Source: Dolomedes plantarius (Eukaryota > Arthropoda > Arachnida > Araneae > Dolomedidae). From it: a stretch of 64,000 nt of DNA. Positions within the stretch are counted from its first letter, which is position 1, and every line of letters begins with the position of its first letter. Location of the stretch: assembly GCA_907164885.2 (NCBI GenBank), contig OU015494.1, positions 1,642,768 through 1,706,767 on the forward strand. The letters are read 5' to 3'. The notes beneath the pieces were generated by a model, which made no database searches, was not told where the DNA came from, and was given only the letters and a program-made list of their open reading frames with translations. The position numbers were made by a program, and so were the translations under genes. Below are positions 24,071 through 34,513 of this stretch, one piece after another.

Positions 24071-24696
24071 CATAGGCGTAGAGTGCTTCTAACATTTGTT
24101 ACGGATACAAATTGAATTCAGCTAGGGCCCTTCTCAGCGCATTGACTACCGATCGATCCTTAAAATTTGAAATATGATTTTTTGAAATTGAGTAACAATA
24201 GAATTGATGTTTGAGTAGTATTCAAAAAGTTATACAATGAGAAAAATAAATGTAATATAAATAGAAGAAGAAAAAAAATGTAGCATGCTTCTAACATTTG
24301 GGACGGATACAAATTGAATTCAGCTAGGGCCCTTCTCAACGCATTGACTACCGATCGATCCTTAAAATTTGAAATATGATTTTTTGAAATTGAGTAACAA
24401 TAGAATTGGTTTGAGTAGTATTCAAAAAGTTATACAATGAGAAAAATAAATGTAATATAAATAAAAGAAGAAAAAAAATGAAAAAGAAAAAGAAGAAAAA
24501 TTTTTGTTATGGATCATATCATTGTTAAAAACTATGTTAGGGCTAAAGACATAATCATTATTTTCAGTTTCACAGTTTGAAAAAATGGGAAAAAATCAAC
24601 TTTCTTAAAAGTTTTCTACAATTTTCTGATTTAACTGAACTTCTATTAACATTTAAATTTATTTCAAGTTAAGTTTGGTGGGAGGGCACGTCTATG
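24071..24696. mobile_element. hAT-like non-autonomous element with 202-bp internal tandem repeat
   Basis: Flanked by an 8-bp duplication, CTTTGGAC, at 24063-24070 and 24697-24704. Tips are CATAGGCGTAG and CACGTCTATG (imperfect inverted repeats). The paralogous site in the neighbouring duplication (about 25543, AACTTTGGGCTAAGTTC) lacks the insertion and serves as an empty site. Internally, 24084-24285 and 24286-24480 are near-identical tandem copies with a 202-bp period. Confidence 0.75.
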
Positions 24697-24927
24697 CTTT
24701 GGACCAGTAAGTTCTTATTTATTTTGCACAACATGACAACTAAATACTATCTAAAACTCTTGAAAACAAATAGCTTATAAATCAGTTATTGAGGAAATTC
24801 TTACATTTTTAATGAAGATTTTACAAATGACACACACAGAATGCAAAAGTTTACCTAAAGTTTTAATAAAAATCTAGTTTTATAAACAAACTTTGTCCAT
24901 GAACAGATTTTATATTTTCTAAATAAA

Positions 24928-25740
24928 CCTTGGCATTTTATACTTTTATAATATAAACCTCTTTTTCGGCAAGAGTTAAAAAGACTTTCACAAGAGTCAT
25001 GTTAACTGAAATCCCTGGACTGCACTTTCTCACTCACCTAAAACCTTAACAACAAGCTTCACAGTTAAAAAAGAATAAATAAAGTAAATCAATATTCAAT
25101 CCACAAATTATTGAGACCAACATTTATGAGAAAGTTGAGATTAGCATGTAAGTTAAAAAAATTAATTTGAAATTTTTAGTTCTTTAATAAATATTTTTAT
25201 AGTTTTTCATAGAAAAATTTAAATTAAAGTTCAAAATAAATCTAAAAAATATTAAAAACAGTGATTTTGGCCATGAGTCTACTGCTGAAAACAAAAGTAT
25301 ATGTCGAGAAAAAAAAAGTTACAAACTTACACAAGTTATGAATTCAAGTCAGCTTTGGTCTTCCAAAACGATCTGAAGCTAGATTCCACATTCAAAATTC
25401 TGAAAAGAAACCAATATTTTCTTATAATGCCATAATATAAATTGGACGATTTATCAAACCAAGAAGTATTGAAAAGTAGAGTTCTTTATAAACTTGCTTA
25501 TCACTAAAATAAAAAAGGGGAATATGACCCCTTTACATATAACTTTGGGCTAAGTTCTTATTTATTTTGAACAGAATGATACCCAATGACTTTCTTAAAG
25601 TCTTTTGAAAACAAAGAGCTTATATAGACAGTTATTGAGAACATTATCACATTTTTAATAAAGATTTTACCGATGACACACACAGAATGCAAAAGTTTAC
25701 CTAAAGTTTTAATAACAATCTAACATACATGATGTTATCT
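24928..25740. repeat. Segmental tandem duplication A, copy 2
   Basis: Uninterrupted partner of 23363-24890. It shows the pre-insertion state of the hAT-like element. Confidence 0.75.
25331..25399 (-). other. Exon-like segment in duplication copy 2
   Basis: On the minus strand TTTCTTTTCAG and GTAAGTTT bracket 69 nt. Partner of 23829-23918. Confidence 0.25.
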
Positions 25741-25765
25741 AAATAAAAGTTCTCATCTTTGTTGG

Positions 25766-26848
25766 GTTCTTCAAGATTTTAAAGCTGAAACTGAGAAATA
25801 AAATTATATAAATGCACAATGACCAACAATTTAATAACTTAGGGATGAAAAATGGAATAACCTTTTGCATCTATATATGATTAAGCAATAACAAAAAATA
25901 AAAACAATTATAATCATTAATATTCACATTTATACTGATATGTGCATGAGTATTTTGCATCTTTTACGCACTCATGCATACTACATGATGGGGCATAAAT
26001 CAGAATTATATGGTTTGTTGCGTTAAAAGTATGCATGATCTATAAGTATAAAATCAATAAAGTTCTGTTAGAATTTATAAAAATTATAGCATGAAATTGA
26101 ACCTTCTTAGTTGGTATTGTGAAGTGTATATAAATATCCATAATATGCTAAATTTTTTGTTTCTTAATATAAAGCCCAAGTTAACATACAGGCAAAATGC
26201 TTGCAATGCTGGATATATTATATTAAAAACATAAATAATGTTGTAAATTTAAAAAAGTTTCATTGTAATAGTATAGCTGTTTTATGGATGAAGTTCTATG
26301 TAATGTAATATAAGAAATTGTAAGTAATTAAGAATGTCTGTTAAGTAATATTATGTTTATGTAAAGGTTTAATATATGGTAATTTAAAAGTTTTTTCCCC
26401 TCTTGTATGGTATGGCTCCTGTACAGTGATTCGCAAGAGCTAGTTCATAACTAAAAATTTTGAAGAAAAATAGTAACTTTCTTTTTTTTATAATTTTCTG
26501 CTCTGGTTGACTGGAGGTTGGGAAAGGAACGAAGTCTGTATGTTTTAAGAGAAGACTTTGATAGACATAATTATTCTAAGCATTCAAATATTTCTATTAA
26601 ATTTTATATGGAAGTCCATTTTTGGATAGCAGTCAAAATTATACTACCATTGATTCTTTTTAAGAAAAAATTTCAGTATTATTTCAGATCTGGTACTATA
26701 AAATACATCAAATGTTCAAATGTTTCGATTTGTGTTAAGGATTTTCATTCATTCATGAAAAGAAAGTTTTCATATTTCATACAAACTAAAGAAAAGTGTT
26801 GTTAGAAAGAATTTGCAGTGTTTTTTATGAACAGATTAAGAACATCTC
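25766..26848. repeat. Segmental tandem duplication B, copy 1
   Basis: About 1.1 kb, repeated at 26919-28020. The flanks of the two copies have diverged to roughly 80 percent identity, but 26192-26590 is about 97 percent identical to 27282-27680, a sharp change in divergence. The frame at 26518-26805 lies here but is not conserved in copy 2 (indels break it), which argues against a gene. Confidence 0.8.
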
Positions 26849-26918
26849 TGTGGAAAACAGAGAAAGTGTGCATATAAGCAAGCTGCTCCAAAAATTGTCC
26901 TATCTTGTCAAATTCTAC

Positions 26919-28020
26919 AAGATTTTAAAGTTGAAACTGAGAAAATTAAAGTATATAAATGCATAATGACCAACAATTTAATAACTAAGGGATGAAAAAT
27001 AGAATAACTTTCTGCATATATTTATGTACATATGATTATGCGATACTAAAAAATAAAAAATCAACTATAAACATTAATATTTAGATGTATGCTGATAAGT
27101 GCAAGATTTTTTTTCCAGTTCGTTCTTTTATGCACTCATACAGACTGCATGATTGAGCATAAATCAGAATTATATAGTATGTTGTGTTAAAAATATGCAT
27201 ATCAGATATCTGATGTATAAGCATAAAATCAATAAACTTCTGTTAAAATTTTTAAAAATTTTAGCATGAAGTTGAACATATGCAAAATGCTTGCAATGCT
27301 GGATATATTATATTAAAAACATAAATAATGTTGTAAATTTAAAAAAGTTTCATTGTTATATTATAGTTGTTTTATGGATGAAGTTCTATGTAATGTAATA
27401 TAAGAAATTGTAAGTAATTAAGAATGTCTGTTAAGTAATATTATGTTTATGTAAAGGTTTAATATATGGTAATTTAAAAGTTTTTTCCCCTCTGTTATGG
27501 TATGGCTCCTGTACAGTGATTCGCAAGAGCTAGTTCATAACTAAAAATTTTGAAGAAAAATAGTAACTTTCTTTTTTTTATAATTTTCTGCTCTGGTTGA
27601 CTGGAGGTTGAGAAAGGAACAAAGTCTGTATGTTTAAAGAGAATACTTTGATAGACATAATTATTCTAAGCATTCAAATATTTACCATATAATATACTAC
27701 AAAATATCATTGATTCAGAACTATAATGAAAGGCCTTTTTTTGGTTAATAATAAAATGCTGTCTATATTACCATTAAAAACATGAATAATGTATTTGGAT
27801 AGCAGTCAAAATTATAGCACCATTGACTCTTTTTAAAAAATTTTTCGTATTTCAGATCTGGTATTATGAAATACATCAAATGTTCAAATGTTTTGATTAT
27901 CTCATGGATTTAGAAGGCATTCATGAAAAGAAAATTTTAATGTTTCATACAAACTGATGAAAAAAAAAGTTAGGTTAGAAAGAAATTGTAGTGGATTTTA
28001 TAAACAGATTAAGAACATCC
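26919..28020. repeat. Segmental tandem duplication B, copy 2
   Basis: Partner of 25766-26848. It ends with the shared AACAGATTAAGAACATC block. Confidence 0.8.
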
Positions 28021-28865
28021 TACTGTCATATTAAGTCTTTTTTTGTTATTTTTTTTACCAATTTCATTGTACTTATTTATTTTAAAACTTTTTTCATGCT
28101 ACTAATTGTGTGGAAAAATATTTTTCTCTTAGTTTAGGGAATACTGCATTTATATATCAATAATAATTGAAAATATCAATATATTCAATAGTTATATACA
28201 TTATATATCAACAATTTTTAATATAAATAATATAACCACAAGTAATATTGGTTGCTTTTGACATTCTCTTAATTTAACAATCCTCTCAACTGCTTGTGTG
28301 TGACAAGGGGGAGTTCTTAATTTGAGTTGGGATGTTTGTTTATAGGCTTATGAGCTAATTCAGTGAATGAATGAATTTTGGAGTAAAATATCATAGAAAC
28401 AAATGTCAATTACATTAAATTACATCATATGGATCATAATTATATTGTGTAATAATTTAATAATTATTAAAATTTAGATATCAAACTAATATTTCATTGA
28501 TTTATCATACAATACGTTGAACAGGAAGAAAACTATCAAAGAAAATTTATAATGATGAACAAACCATTTACTTCCTTTGTCCATCTAAAATATTAACTGA
28601 AACACGAATCTTAAATTTTTCCGAAACAAAATGTTTTTATTTATACATACGAAAGTGCTCGTAAATGCCATAAGTATTGCTAATATAAGTATAAGTATTG
28701 CTAATTCAATACACTCAGTTCAGTAGAATTTGATCTGAAATACGGTCAATTCATATTATAACTTGGATTAAAACACTATCTTATAACAGTAATAGAATAA
28801 TGTTCACTATGTAAGGGTGTTAAATAAAATCTAAAGGCAATAATTTAAGACTAAGGAATGAAACT
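28021..28865. other. AT-rich stretch, nothing seen
   Basis: No coding or repeat structure that I can support. If the minus-strand gene is real, this would be its first intron. Confidence 0.4.
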
Positions 28866-28868
28866 TAC

Positions 28869-28990
28869 TTGTGGATTTATTTCAGCCAACTTGTAAGCAA
28901 TCTTTAATGGCGCCTTTTCAATCACGTGCAACTGAATGTCCAATCAGATGACACTAGTGCATTGTAGTTCCCGGCCAAAGGCGAGAAAAA
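28869..28990 (-). promoter_or_regulatory. Promoter-like block and putative first exon, minus strand
   Basis: A locally CpG-richer patch. On the minus strand GGGAACTACAATGCAC (resembling the ACTACAA-type promoter motif bound by ZNF143-like factors) is followed by ATTGG, then the arthropod initiator TCAGT (28935-28931), an E-box CACGTG (28923-28928), and a short stretch ending CCACAA followed by GTAAGTTT, a strong splice donor (exon edge at 28869). The putative exon has no ATG in frame, so it would be 5' untranslated. The upstream half may also drive plus-strand transcription. All inference from motifs. Confidence 0.35.
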
Positions 28991-29499
28991 AGATGTTTTG
29001 GAATTTCAGTATGCTATAGCTTTCAAAAGCTGCCTTTTGGTATTGAATATAAAATTTTATTGCTCTACTGAAATATTTTTCAGGTGCTTCAAAATAGATA
29101 TTTTTGTGAAAAGAGATAAAATTCTTTTTTTTCTGTTTATTTATAGTATATTAAATTAATAATATATATTTTTTGTAAATAAAATATTCAAAATATTTTT
29201 ACAGGAAACTTAGGTATTTCTAAGTATTTCTAATTTTTAGATGTCATTACAAAACAACTGATTTTGTAGAATTTCGCAATTTTCATCATCTTAATTTTAC
29301 AGTAGTATATTCTTATAATACACATTTGAATGAAAAAAACAATTTTTAATTAAAGGACCTTAGTTAAAATAAACAAATCACATTTATTTAGAAAAATATT
29401 AATGCAATGTTTTTAAAGGCAAAGTGTTATTTTGAAATAAACATTCATATTTTTCAAAAGTCCATAGTAATCATACATGGTTTGCTTTACTCATTTCAC

Positions 29500-29810
29500 G
29501 GACACATTGAATTGCTTTCTGTTTGTCATCAGAAATATGCCTATTCATAGGAAGTCCTGTTACTTTAAGATCATTCCATTCAATCATATCAATATAATCC
29601 TTGGCATCAAAGTTTATAAGTTGAAATAAAAACTTTTTGATGCCACCTTCATTTTCAGCCCTTGCTTTTACATTCCGGGGTAATCCAAGCTCTCTCTTAC
29701 ATGACTGCGATCATCTGATATCATACAAAGGACGAGATTTTCAGAAGCAGATTTCTGGCACTGGAAATGTATATAAGATAGCATAATAGCATTTTTCAAT
29801 GGAAACAACC
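29500..29810 (-). pseudogene. Inverted partial copy of a TE-associated gene (C-terminal part)
   Basis: On the minus strand it reads SASENLVLCMISDDRSHVRE, then KFLFQLINFDAKDYIDMI and MNRHISDDKQKAIQ. This is the same protein family as the plus-strand remnant at 29820-30890, where FDAKDYIDMI recurs at about 30560. The two copies stand in opposite orientation and meet near 29815. I know the family as an uncharacterised, highly repeated protein in arthropod genomes; its biochemical role is unknown to me. Confidence 0.6.
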
Positions 29811-29819
29811 AGAATTTAA

Positions 29820-30890
29820 ACATTACTGTAATTGGAATGGATGGAACTGCCGTGAACACTGGATTGAATAATGGTGTGGTTCGTTTATTTGAAAAGGAAT
29901 TAAGAAGGCCACTGCAGTGGTTGATTTGTCTATTTCATGGAAATGAACTGCGCCTACGTCCTAATTTGGAGGAGAAATAGGTAAACAACTAGAAAACTGC
30001 TATGAACTTCCAGTAATGGAATTATCACCTATTGAAAATGGCATTCCTTTACTAGAAATTAAGGATGATTTAAGTGTGGACCCCAAATATTGTTAGAAAT
30101 GTCTAATGCAATCTCTGTTGGAAGGTGCTCTTCTGATTTGTCTATGAGAAAACCAGGAAAACTTTGTTATTCATGATAGCTTACATTAGCAAACCGAATA
30201 CTTCACTTGTTTGTGGGAACAGAATATACTGCAAAAACAAATCTCCGAATACTGACTGAGTACATTTTGTAAGTATATGCACCTGTTTCGTTTCACATAA
30301 AGCTGAAACTATCTTATATCCATGGATCGAAGCACTTGTGGAAACATGTAAGCTATTCACGTTACCTCCATCAGACTCTTAAAAATGTAATTGACCCAGT
30401 CATTCAAAGAAATTCGTGCTTTGCTGCTTCTGAAAATCTCCTCCTATGTATGATATCAGTTGCTCGCAGCCACGTAAGAGAGTTTGGATTACGCCTGATT
30501 CTAAAAGCAAGGACTGAATAATGAAGGGGGCATTAGAAAGTTTTAAATTCAATGTATAAATTTTGATGCCAAGGATTATATTGATATGATTGTACGTAAA
30601 GATGTTAAAGTAACAGAACGAGGCATATTTCTGATTACAAACTAAAGCAGTTTATAAAAGAAACAAAATAATCTGATTAGGAGAGTCAACGTATTGACTT
30701 CAGCAATTTTCCATGTCACACACAAGCAGTAGAAAGGATTGTTAAATTCGTTACCGAGTCACCCTTACCCGTCCGTGGCACTTCTGCAAGAGTTGCATTG
30801 ATAAAAACGAAAATACATTCTCAAAAGATAATGCCAAAATTTAATAATAAAAAACAAAACAAAACACAATTCAATGTGTCAGTGAAATAA
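29820..30890 (+). pseudogene. TE-associated uncharacterised repeat protein, decayed
   Basis: Homology starts with GMDGTAVNTG (29836) and continues VVRLFEKELRRPLQWLICLF, GNELRLR, then in shifted frames YISKPN, CTCFVSHKAE, FDAKDYIDMI (30560) and the C-terminal block FPCHTQAVERIVKFV (30705) followed by SARVALIKTKI. Many stops and frameshifts interrupt it. The family is recognisable by the RPLQW and HTQAVER motifs and is abundant in arthropods, always repeat-like. The central Asp/Glu residues could be a nuclease core, but that is speculation. Confidence 0.6.
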
Positions 30891-30964
30891 GTAATGGAAA
30901 CCATGTGTGATTACTATGGACTTTTGAAAAACATGAATTTTTTTTTTCAAAATAACGTTTAACA

Positions 30965-32464
30965 TCCCCAATCTCATAGAACTTTTTAATCTTATGCACA
31001 GTAAGTGTGCGTTTAAATTTTCTTCTACACCCACTTTTGATTATATTCCTAAATCTGAAAAAGTTACACCTCTGAATCAGGCTGATGAGCTTAAAGCAGG
31101 ATGTTTAACCTTTTGCAGCATCTGGGCCACATGGTAAATTTTTTCAAGGCAGGCAGGTCGCATAAAAAAGTCAACTACATTCAAAAGTTTAGTTTTATTA
31201 TGAAAATGAAAAATACATTGTATATGTAATGTATAAAATATTATAATCTTGGTATGCAATGTGATGTGGTAATTTTGAACGAAATCGAACATAATGTGAT
31301 TTTTGAAATTGGTGTTGGTCTAAACCGAATTGCTCTCGACTCTAACTTAACTAGCATTAATGATAGAATCCCTCTCTGAAACCAATTTTCTATCCTAGGA
31401 AACTGTCGTAATCCGGAGGAAAGAAATTTCCGCTGCTAATGATGAATTTCCTGTTAGGCGGGAAACCAAACCTGAGCCATGATTTATTTTAATGGCGGAA
31501 GGGTACAAAGATACCCTCAACAAAATGTACAACCTAGTCAAAATTCAATTTCCCAAATCAATTTCATGAAACTTTGTCAAAATCTTATCTGAAAACATTA
31601 CTGCAATTGGATTAATACCGGACCTTTCAAAATTATTTAACTAATTTACGCATTGAATTTTTTTGGAAAAAAAATCCCAAAACCGAACGGTCACTTAAAT
31701 CCTTTATATGGAATCATTACCGACACTTTGGCTGTGGAAGTCGAAGGCGAATTGATTATTTTAGGCTTACGTCACTATAAACTGGTAACCAGTTTGGTAC
31801 CAAACTTCCAATACTCTATCATACAGCTAAGCTCTTAAAAATAATTTAAATCTCTCATCTAGCAAACCTATTCAAAATTTACAACACAACAATGTATAAT
31901 CTAGATGTACACTAAATAAATTTATCAAAATCCGCGATGTGTTTGCTGAAATTAAAAATTTATGTTCCGATCTTAATATTTCAAATCTTACCCAGTCCAT
32001 TAATTGTTCACAGGTTAATGATAGTGTTTAACATTTTTCATTTATTTTTCTGTTCCATGACAGGCAGTTTCCTCTTATTGAAGTTCCACACTTGACAACC
32101 TGTTAGGGAATGCTGGTGTGTGGCGTCCGTTTTTGCTTCCCTTGCTTCAGTCCTGGGTTCGATCCCGTAAAGTGCAGTTCTGTTTTCTGTTCTCGCGGAT
32201 GTTCAAACCTGCCAATTTAATTTATTAAATATAACTTACTTATTATTTTAAACTTAATTGCCTTATTTTTTATTTCTAACATTTATTTAAACTAATTTTT
32301 TGGCCTTTTTTTTCTTATTGTAAACATTATTTCTCGTATCCTGATTCAATTACAGAAAAAAACAATGTAATATATATTCTTCAATGTACGTACTGAGGAT
32401 AAAGACTCTTATTTTTTGATATTTTTTGGTGTCTCATGACATCTACTGTCTATGTCTCTGACAT
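30965..32464 (+). other. Insertion of unknown type inside the inverted-repeat element
   Basis: About 1.5 kb that breaks the right arm. Short readable stretches occur (IPKSEKVTPLNQADELKAG near 31046; IGVGLNRIALDSNLTSINDR near 31310) but I cannot place them in a family. A B-box-like CTGGGTTCGATCCCG sits at about 32150, suggesting a SINE or tRNA fragment near 32100-32210. The frames at 31077-31292 (minus) and 31653-31838 are isolated and unassigned. Confidence 0.35.
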
Positions 32465-32920
32465 TACATTACATTAATATTTTTCTAAATATGTGTGATT
32501 TGTTTATTTTAACTAAGGTCTGTAAATTTAAAATTCTTTTTCTTTCATTCAAATGTGTATTATAAGAATATGTTACTGTAAAATTATACGATGAAATTCG
32601 AGAAAAAATTCTACAAAATCAGTTGTTTTATAATGGCATCTAAAAATTAGAAATACTTAGAATATGTAAATTTCCTGAAAAATATATTTTGAATATTTTA
32701 TCTACAAAATATATATTATTCTTTTAATTTACTATTAAAGAAATTTTAAAAAATACAAATTTTATCACTATTTCTTCTCTTATAAATAAAGAGTGGTGAA
32801 ACAAGGACCCATTTTTAAGTAGATATTTAATTTCTCCAGTAATATATAAAAATAAACAATGAAACTAATTTTCATCTGTTTTTATAAGCTTCTAGGGAGT
32901 TAAAAACATACACACAGAGT

Positions 32921-33043
32921 ACAATCTTTACATACAAGGAAAATTATGTGAATTTTCACATAATACAATTATACAATTTCACATAATACTTTTCACATAA
33001 CACAATCTTTACATACAAGGAAAATTATGGGAATTTTCCGCGT
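32921..33043. repeat. 81-bp-period direct repeat
   Basis: ACAATCTTTACATACAAGGA followed by AAATTATG starts at 32921 and again at 33002; the spacer holds several TTTCACATAA repeats. Confidence 0.8.
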
Positions 33044-33129
33044 AAAAGAAGTTTCACAAAAATGAAATAAATATTTTTGTCTGTTTAATTTAATCTTCGC
33101 CTTCCCTTTCAAATCCATAATTCTGATGC

Positions 33130-33360
33130 AGATATCTGTGACTTGTGGTTACGAATCGGAGGTGCAGTTCCGGGACGATAGAGGGAAAACGGTTTCGGCG
33201 CGATTCATATCAACCCATAACAGGCCCTGAAACACGTAAACGGAAAGCGTTTCCCCTTTGGAGGTTCGTAAACAACCCGCCAGCGGCCCGACAAAATTCT
33301 CCCGTACTTGTCGTTCAACCGGCGCCTCCAGCATTGGCCCGATAAGCTGCCGTCAGTCCT
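33130..33360 (+). promoter_or_regulatory. CpG-rich island upstream of the host exon
   Basis: About 230 bp of GC- and CpG-rich sequence in AT-rich surroundings, roughly 0.75 kb before the exon at 34088. Its location suits a promoter or first non-coding exon of that gene. The open frames on both strands (33145-33345, 33149-33334) resemble nothing I know and are expected in GC-rich sequence. A GC-rich SINE is the alternative. No TATA box or clear donor was recognised. Confidence 0.3.
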
Positions 33361-34087
33361 GTGTTTGTTGGGTTTTGTTTCCAAAGTCTCAAACTGGTGA
33401 AAGTGTAAAGATTAGCATGATTTTAACTCCAAAGACATTCAAAACAGTAAGAAAATATTTTATTCTGCTCGATATGATGTCATATTAAATAGCATTTTTC
33501 TTGTCAAAATGTGAAATATTTGTTTAGATTAGAACTCTATCACTAAACTTTTGCGATTACAATCCCTATCGGATTATGTCAAATGCCTCTATGCGTGAAA
33601 AACTTTATAATATTTTTTGTACTACGAGTATTTATTTTCACATAAATGTTCTTAGAGTACAGGTTGTCTAGAAAATTGGATTTTTTTGTAGTGAGACTCT
33701 AGTGTTGTCAATAATCCATCGCAGGAAATCAGAGTGATTAAATAACCATATCCATTATCATATTCAATTAATGCTAGAGACCATAGGTGAGAAGTCACCG
33801 CAAGAACCTTGGGTGGTGGGAGAAGATGGACTTGAACCAGATATCTCAATTGTGGTTAGTGAAAGAGTGTGTTCAACTTTTCATAGATATGAGAAAATTC
33901 CATAAGCGATTTAAATTACATTTTACGTTGAAATGCTAAATGAAATAAAATGAACGGTCGAAATATTTCTTACCAATTTAATGATTCACTTATTATAATC
34001 TTGAAAGATAAAATGATGTATGATGTTTTAAAACAATTAATTATTTCAAATCTATCCATGAATAAATATCTTTTAATTCATTTTCAG
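33361..34087 (+). other. Probable intron or upstream sequence of the host gene
   Basis: Non-coding. It ends with a pyrimidine-rich tract and TTCATTTTCAG (34077-34087), a strong splice acceptor for the exon at 34088. Confidence 0.4.
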
Positions 34088-34513
34088 GCAACATGCTTAT
34101 TAGAAATATATTTTCATGAAGAAGCAAGCATCCGAGAAACGTATTTGATATACTTGGTGAATTTTCAGAGAACTGTGGACATCGAATAAACCACTGTAAA
34201 ACGGATACTGGAACTTTTGACACAAATCATCGTCATAGCATTAATACTAGTGTGACTTGCAATGCTTTTATTGTTTATGTCAGCTTTAATACTGGGACAG
34301 AACCCATTCTTACAAAGATTTGTTGATGCCGATGGACGAGATGATGTCATAATCCCGTATTTGGATGAGGATACACTTGGTATCAACATTAATGATTTAG
34401 ATGAGGATGATGAAGATCTTTTGCCACCCTGTGATCTAACTAATCCGGACCCTAAACTTGTTGAATGGAGACTCCTCTCCAACAGTCATCAAGTTTTCCT
34501 AGACTTGGATAAA
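34088..34513 (+). other. Exon of a host gene (5' UTR plus first coding part)
   Basis: Bounded by a strong acceptor (TTCATTTTCAG before 34088) and a consensus donor (AAA followed by GTAAGTA at 34514). The 5' part is untranslated and holds a short upstream reading frame from the first ATG (34092-34118), which could dampen translation. The coding part starts at 34262 and runs to the donor in phase 0. Confidence 0.6.
34262..34513 (+). CDS. N-terminal exon of an unrecognised secreted or membrane protein
   Basis: 84 codons from ATG to the splice donor; an in-frame TGA shortly upstream (34253) supports this start. Residues 1-12 (MLLLFMSALILG) form a hydrophobic core typical of a signal peptide, although no basic residue precedes it. 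Residues 22-56 are very acidic (DADGRDDVIIPYLDEDTLG, then DLDEDDEDLLPPC), with one cysteine. PDPKLVEWRLLSNSHQ and VFLDLDK complete the exon. The protein would enter the secretory pathway; the acidic stretch suggests calcium binding or a propeptide, but I recognise no family. This is the only coding segment here with intact frame, start and splice sites and no transposon resemblance. Later exons were not found; a mariner-type element follows at 36.2 kb. Confidence 0.6.

Larger units (their letters stand above)
23363..24890. repeat. Segmental tandem duplication A, copy 1
   Basis: From CCTTGGCATTTTATA (23363) through GACACACACAGAATGC (about 24828) this segment is a diverged copy of 24928-25740, with roughly 75-80 percent identity by eye. 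Copy 1 is lengthened by the hAT-like insertion at 24071-24696. Splice-site-like pairs on the minus strand are kept in both copies. Confidence 0.75.
29100..32790. mobile_element. Large inverted-repeat element, about 3.7 kb, with internal insertion
   Basis: The left terminal region (about 29100-29440) is the reverse complement of 32465-32790 at high similarity. Landmarks are AACAACTGATTTTGTAGAAT near 29255 and TTAGTTAAAATAAACAAATC near 29362, each mirrored on the right. A second mirrored block (29450-29530 with 30880-30955, around CAAAAGTCCATAGTAATCA) lies further in. On the right the two mirrored blocks are separated by about 1.5 kb of unrelated sequence (30965-32465). Exact tips and a target duplication were not found. 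Confidence 0.7.

Noticed and set aside
26518..26805. 95-codon open frame as a possible gene
   Set aside because: The duplicated copy at 27600-27990 shows frame-breaking indels and no sign of coding constraint.
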